NCBI GenBank assembly: GCA_009887195.1
Contig: QXXX01000020.1
Span: 1-37,549, forward strand
Direction of reading: 5' to 3'
DNA: 37,549 nucleotides
From: Candidatus Poseidoniales archaeon
Lineage (GTDB): Archaea; Thermoplasmatota; Poseidoniia; Poseidoniales; Poseidoniaceae
Shown here: in pieces, positions 34,914 to 37,549 of the stretch
Layout of the letters: each line of letters opens with the position of its first letter
Numbering within the stretch: position 1 is the stretch's first letter
Position numbers and translations under genes: made by a program
The notes under the pieces: model-generated
Told to the model about the DNA's origin: nothing
Databases searched by the model: none
Seen by the model: only the letters and a program-made list of their open reading frames with translations

Positions 34914-37549
34914 TCACAAGTCTAGGTCATCTAATAAATCATTTAGATTACTAGTTGCGGATTGTGTTGTGGTACCTGTACTTGTTGGTTGAATTGGGGC
35001 CGGAGCGGTGTTTTGAGCGGCTAGGTATTGTGCGCCATAATGTTGCCATTGGTCCATCGTCCAGCCTTGTGGAAGCCCTGTTGCAGGGAGTGGTGGGCCT
35101 TGTTGTACCGGTGCAGGTGCTGGTGCAGTTGGTGCTGGTGCAGGCTGAGCTACAGATTGAGTTGTTGGATTGTAGGTAGAATATGGGTCTACTTGCGCAG
35201 GAGCCTGCGCAACTGGATTATATGCAGCATATGGGTCAGGTTGAACCGTTTCTTGTTGGTACAAACCAAATCCGGCATCTGCACCTGGCGTGCTTATTGG
35301 GTCACTAAATTGGCTGGTTGTGCCGCCAATATTGAAATCAGTGAATTTTTCAGTCGAAGGTTTTGAATTCCTGGTAAATAGTAAGAATGCAGCAAGGCCG
35401 ATTACTACTATTGCTAGAATACCAATCACCATAGTTCCCACTCCACCGACAGAATCAGTAATTGATTCTAGGAAATTCTCAGCAGGCTTGGCTTTTACTT
35501 TGATATCGATAGTAGTAGTGCTGAACTCACCATCGTCATCTGTTACAGTCAGACTTATTGTCCATGATCCAGCAGGTAAGTCGGTCATTAGATACTCTTG
35601 ACCATAAAAGTCAATATCGCCAGCTTTTTCACCATCTAGATCAGAATCGATGTGGTCACTATCCCATGCATATATCAGCGATAATTTATCAAAAGCAGTA
35701 TCTGTTGTAGTAATCCCTGATAAGGTTAGATTATCACCTTCATTAAGCGCTAAGACATCAGTTGAGTTGGTTATTTTGGCTCGAGGTGCGGAATTAATTA
35801 CGCTTACATTGACGCTGGTTGAATCAGTTGCACCATTATCATCTGTTACTGTTGCAGTTATCCATCTAACGCCAGTAGTTGGCCATGATGCAGTCATTTC
35901 TAAGCCGCTAAAATCGCAATCATTGTCGGTAAAACCATCATCGTCGTCATCGGCTAAGGAGTCTAAATCCCAACATACGACTAACGATTCTATATCAGAA
36001 GCAGTGTCGTCCACTTCAGCAACAAATGTGAGATTGTTATCTTCAAAAATTGGCTGTGTAGAACCCAGGCTGGCAATTGAAGGAGCGACATTTGTAATGT
36101 TGACAATTCCACTTCGTACTTCAGATTTTACATTGTCATTATCATATGCTACTACAGTGAGGGTGTGAAGTCCGGAAGTCGGCCAAGATACAGTTGTCTG
36201 TGAAGAAGGTCCAACAGTAGTAATAGTCCAATTTTCATCTAAGTCAGAAGGTGTCCATTCAATTATAATCGTATCTTTGTCAAGTGGTGTATCATCTGCT
36301 ATTGCTCTTAAAATCACGGTCTCATCTTCATTGAGGTTCCAATATCCCATCTCATCAACAGACTGGTTTTGCCCTGCTTTCCATAGCTCTGGTTGCGATA
36401 TCGTCGGGACAACATTGAGTACCTCAAGAGTGGTTGATACAGTAGTAGTAGCACCATCGTCGTCTTGTGCTACTGCAGTTATGTTTAACACACCTTCCTC
36501 TGTGACTAAAACGGTACATATCGGGCCAAATGTTGTTCCTTCGCAATTTAAATTAGGCCAAGTTATTGTTACTTCTTGACCTTCTGGTGAGACGGAGTCT
36601 AAGTCTCCACTATCCTCTGCATTAATTGTCACATAATTATTTACTTCTATGCTTTCTAATACCGAGAGGTTGATGTATGGAGCCCGATTAAATACCGTTG
36701 CTGTAATATTTGCTGTGTCAGTGTCTAATTCATCATCAATCACTAGAACTTCAATATTCCATATTTGTCCGTCACTCCAATTGTATTCGATTATGCAATC
36801 TTCTGAGTCTATATTCTCAATCAAGCCAGGTGCCTTTTCTAATGTAAAACGACATTCGACACCTCCACCATCTTCATCGAAACTCGATGAGGCATCGATT
36901 GTTACATTTTCAAATGTGTACACTTCGTCAAGAACTAATATTTGCGCTGTGGGAGTTCTACCAATGAATAAATCAACTACTGCAATGTTGTTACTTCTAT
37001 TGGTATCTTCAATAACAAGGCCATCAGGGTCTACTTCTATATTGAATGCCAAAGTCCCTATTGGTTCGTTAAGTGGAACCTGGTAGTCAATATCAATACG
37101 GGATTCACTGTAGGCAGGAATTGATGGCAAGTTCTCACTAGTCACTTGTCCATTAGGGGTGGTAATCTCAATTGTTGTGCTGTTTGCGGCCTGTTTCCCC
37201 CGGTTTTGGGTTGGAATTGAAAAGGATAACACATCACCCGGCAAAGCATTAAATCCAATGGATTTGGATAATGTAGATTCTACATCTCCTCGAATTCTAG
37301 TAAGGATAATAGCATCTGATTGTGCCACTAAATCCACATCAGTAATTGAGGGGTCAATGATTATGGTGGTTGCTCCAATAACTTTGTTGAAAGGGTCCCA
37401 CACTAACAAGCCATTGCTGGTGTAGTCGTCGCTGGCATTGGTGTCATCAATAACGTCAGATGAATCAAAAATTTGGTTAGCCATGCCATTAGCATCGGTA
37501 GTAGGATTGAGATATGTATTGGTCATTTCATAGCGTAGTTGTAAATTAA
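34914..37549 (-). CDS. Large membrane-anchored surface protein with PKD/CARDB-like repeats and Pro/Ala/Gln-rich cytoplasmic tail (5' truncated at window edge)
   Basis: The frame is open through the right edge (upstream codons ...NLQLRYEMTNTYLNP). CARDB-like FSIPTQNRGKQAANSTTIEI; repeated PKD-like units (WPTSGLHTLTVVAYDNDN, WPTTGVRWITATVTDDNGATDSTSV, AGSWTISLTVTDDDGEFSTTTI); C-terminal TM VGTMVIGILAIVVIGLAAFLLFTRN; tail ending GLPQGWTMDQWQHYGAQYL...LNDLLDDLDL. Confidence 0.85.
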   Translation of the reverse strand, partial: NLQLRYEMTNTYLNPTTDANGMANQIFDSSDVIDDTNASDDYTSNGLLVWDPFNKVIGATTIIIDPSITDVDLVAQSDAIILTRIRGDVESTLSKSIGFNALPGDVLSFSIPTQNRGKQAANSTTIEITTPNGQVTSENLPSIPAYSESRIDIDYQVPLNEPIGTLAFNIEVDPDGLVIEDTNRSNNIAVVDLFIGRTPTAQILVLDEVYTFENVTIDASSSFDEDGGGVECRFTLEKAPGLIENIDSEDCIIEYNWSDGQIWNIEVLVIDDELDTDTANITATVFNRAPYINLSVLESIEVNNYVTINAEDSGDLDSVSPEGQEVTITWPNLNCEGTTFGPICTVLVTEEGVLNITAVAQDDDGATTTVSTTLEVLNVVPTISQPELWKAGQNQSVDEMGYWNLNEDETVILRAIADDTPLDKDTIIIEWTPSDLDENWTITTVGPSSQTTVSWPTSGLHTLTVVAYDNDNVKSEVRSGIVNITNVAPSIASLGSTQPIFEDNNLTFVAEVDDTASDIESLVVCWDLDSLADDDDDGFTDNDCDFSGLEMTASWPTTGVRWITATVTDDNGATDSTSVNVSVINSAPRAKITNSTDVLALNEGDNLTLSGITTTDTAFDKLSLIYAWDSDHIDSDLDGEKAGDIDFYGQEYLMTDLPAGSWTISLTVTDDDGEFSTTTIDIKVKAKPAENFLESITDSVGGVGTMVIGILAIVVIGLAAFLLFTRNSKPSTEKFTDFNIGGTTSQFSDPISTPGADAGFGLYQQETVQPDPYAAYNPVAQAPAQVDPYSTYNPTTQSVAQPAPAPTAPAPAPVQQGPPLPATGLPQGWTMDQWQHYGAQYLAAQNTAPAPIQPTSTGTTTQSATSNLNDLLDDLDL
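35111..35145. repeat. Short in-frame low-complexity repeat (GGTGCW/GCTGGT units)
   Basis: ggtgcaggtgctggtgcagttggtgctggtgcagg; encodes APAPTAPAPAP on the minus strand within the surface protein tail. Confidence 0.6.

Noticed and set aside
35101-35260. Possible CRISPR-like or tandem repeat array
   Set aside because: Repeats are short, in frame and encode Pro/Ala and DPYxxYNP protein repeats; no regular spacer structure.
35650-37086. Plus-strand ORFs of 172, 100 and 145 aa opposite the PKD surface protein
   Set aside because: Mirror frames of a repetitive Asp/Thr/Ser-rich coding sequence; no domain and inconsistent with the PKD-like protein on the minus strand.
1-37549. Mobile element, prophage or defence island
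   Set aside because: No transposase, integrase, phage structural, toxin-antitoxin or restriction genes recognised; genes are metabolic, informational or envelope-related.

Overview
The window is a compact, protein-coding stretch with about 25 genes. I found no tRNA, rRNA, CRISPR array or transposase. Archaeal markers (NMD3, Csl4 exosome subunit, METTL5-like methylase, KaiC/RAD55-like ATPase, SepF-like protein) are mixed with bacterial- or eukaryote-like genes (IcmF mutase, SMUG1, M23 peptidase, RRM domains, Ccm genes, ABC-F). This suggests a planktonic archaeon, perhaps Thermoplasmatota / Marine Group II-like (Poseidoniales); that assignment is inference only. Left to right: truncated metallophosphoesterase, IcmF fused acyl-CoA mutase, ABC-F ATPase, small membrane protein, acyl-CoA synthetase, SMUG1-like uracil-DNA glycosylase, radical SAM-HhH protein, Csl4 fused to two RRMs, METTL5-like methylase, small zinc ribbon protein, 344-aa unknown, aspartate-semialdehyde dehydrogenase, GT2, large membrane protein, M23 peptidase, PGI/PMI, NMD3, CcmD-like / CcmC / CcmA-CcmB-like fusion, rhomboid, giant membrane-anchored subtilase, GlmS, KaiC-like ATPase, Maf-like protein, polytopic membrane protein, SepF-like protein and a PKD-like surface protein truncated at the right edge. 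The most interesting items are: (1) the exosome subunit Csl4 fused to tandem RRMs, in a tight cluster with a METTL5-like methylase, a radical SAM protein and a SMUG1 glycosylase; (2) SMUG1 in an apparently archaeal genome; (3) a CcmA-CcmB-like fusion; (4) a SepF-like gene 9 bp downstream of a large surface protein with a distinctive cytoplasmic tail; (5) a membrane subtilase with a cytoplasmic zinc ribbon next to a rhomboid with its own zinc-binding-like tail. All assignments come from reading motifs by eye; no searches were run.
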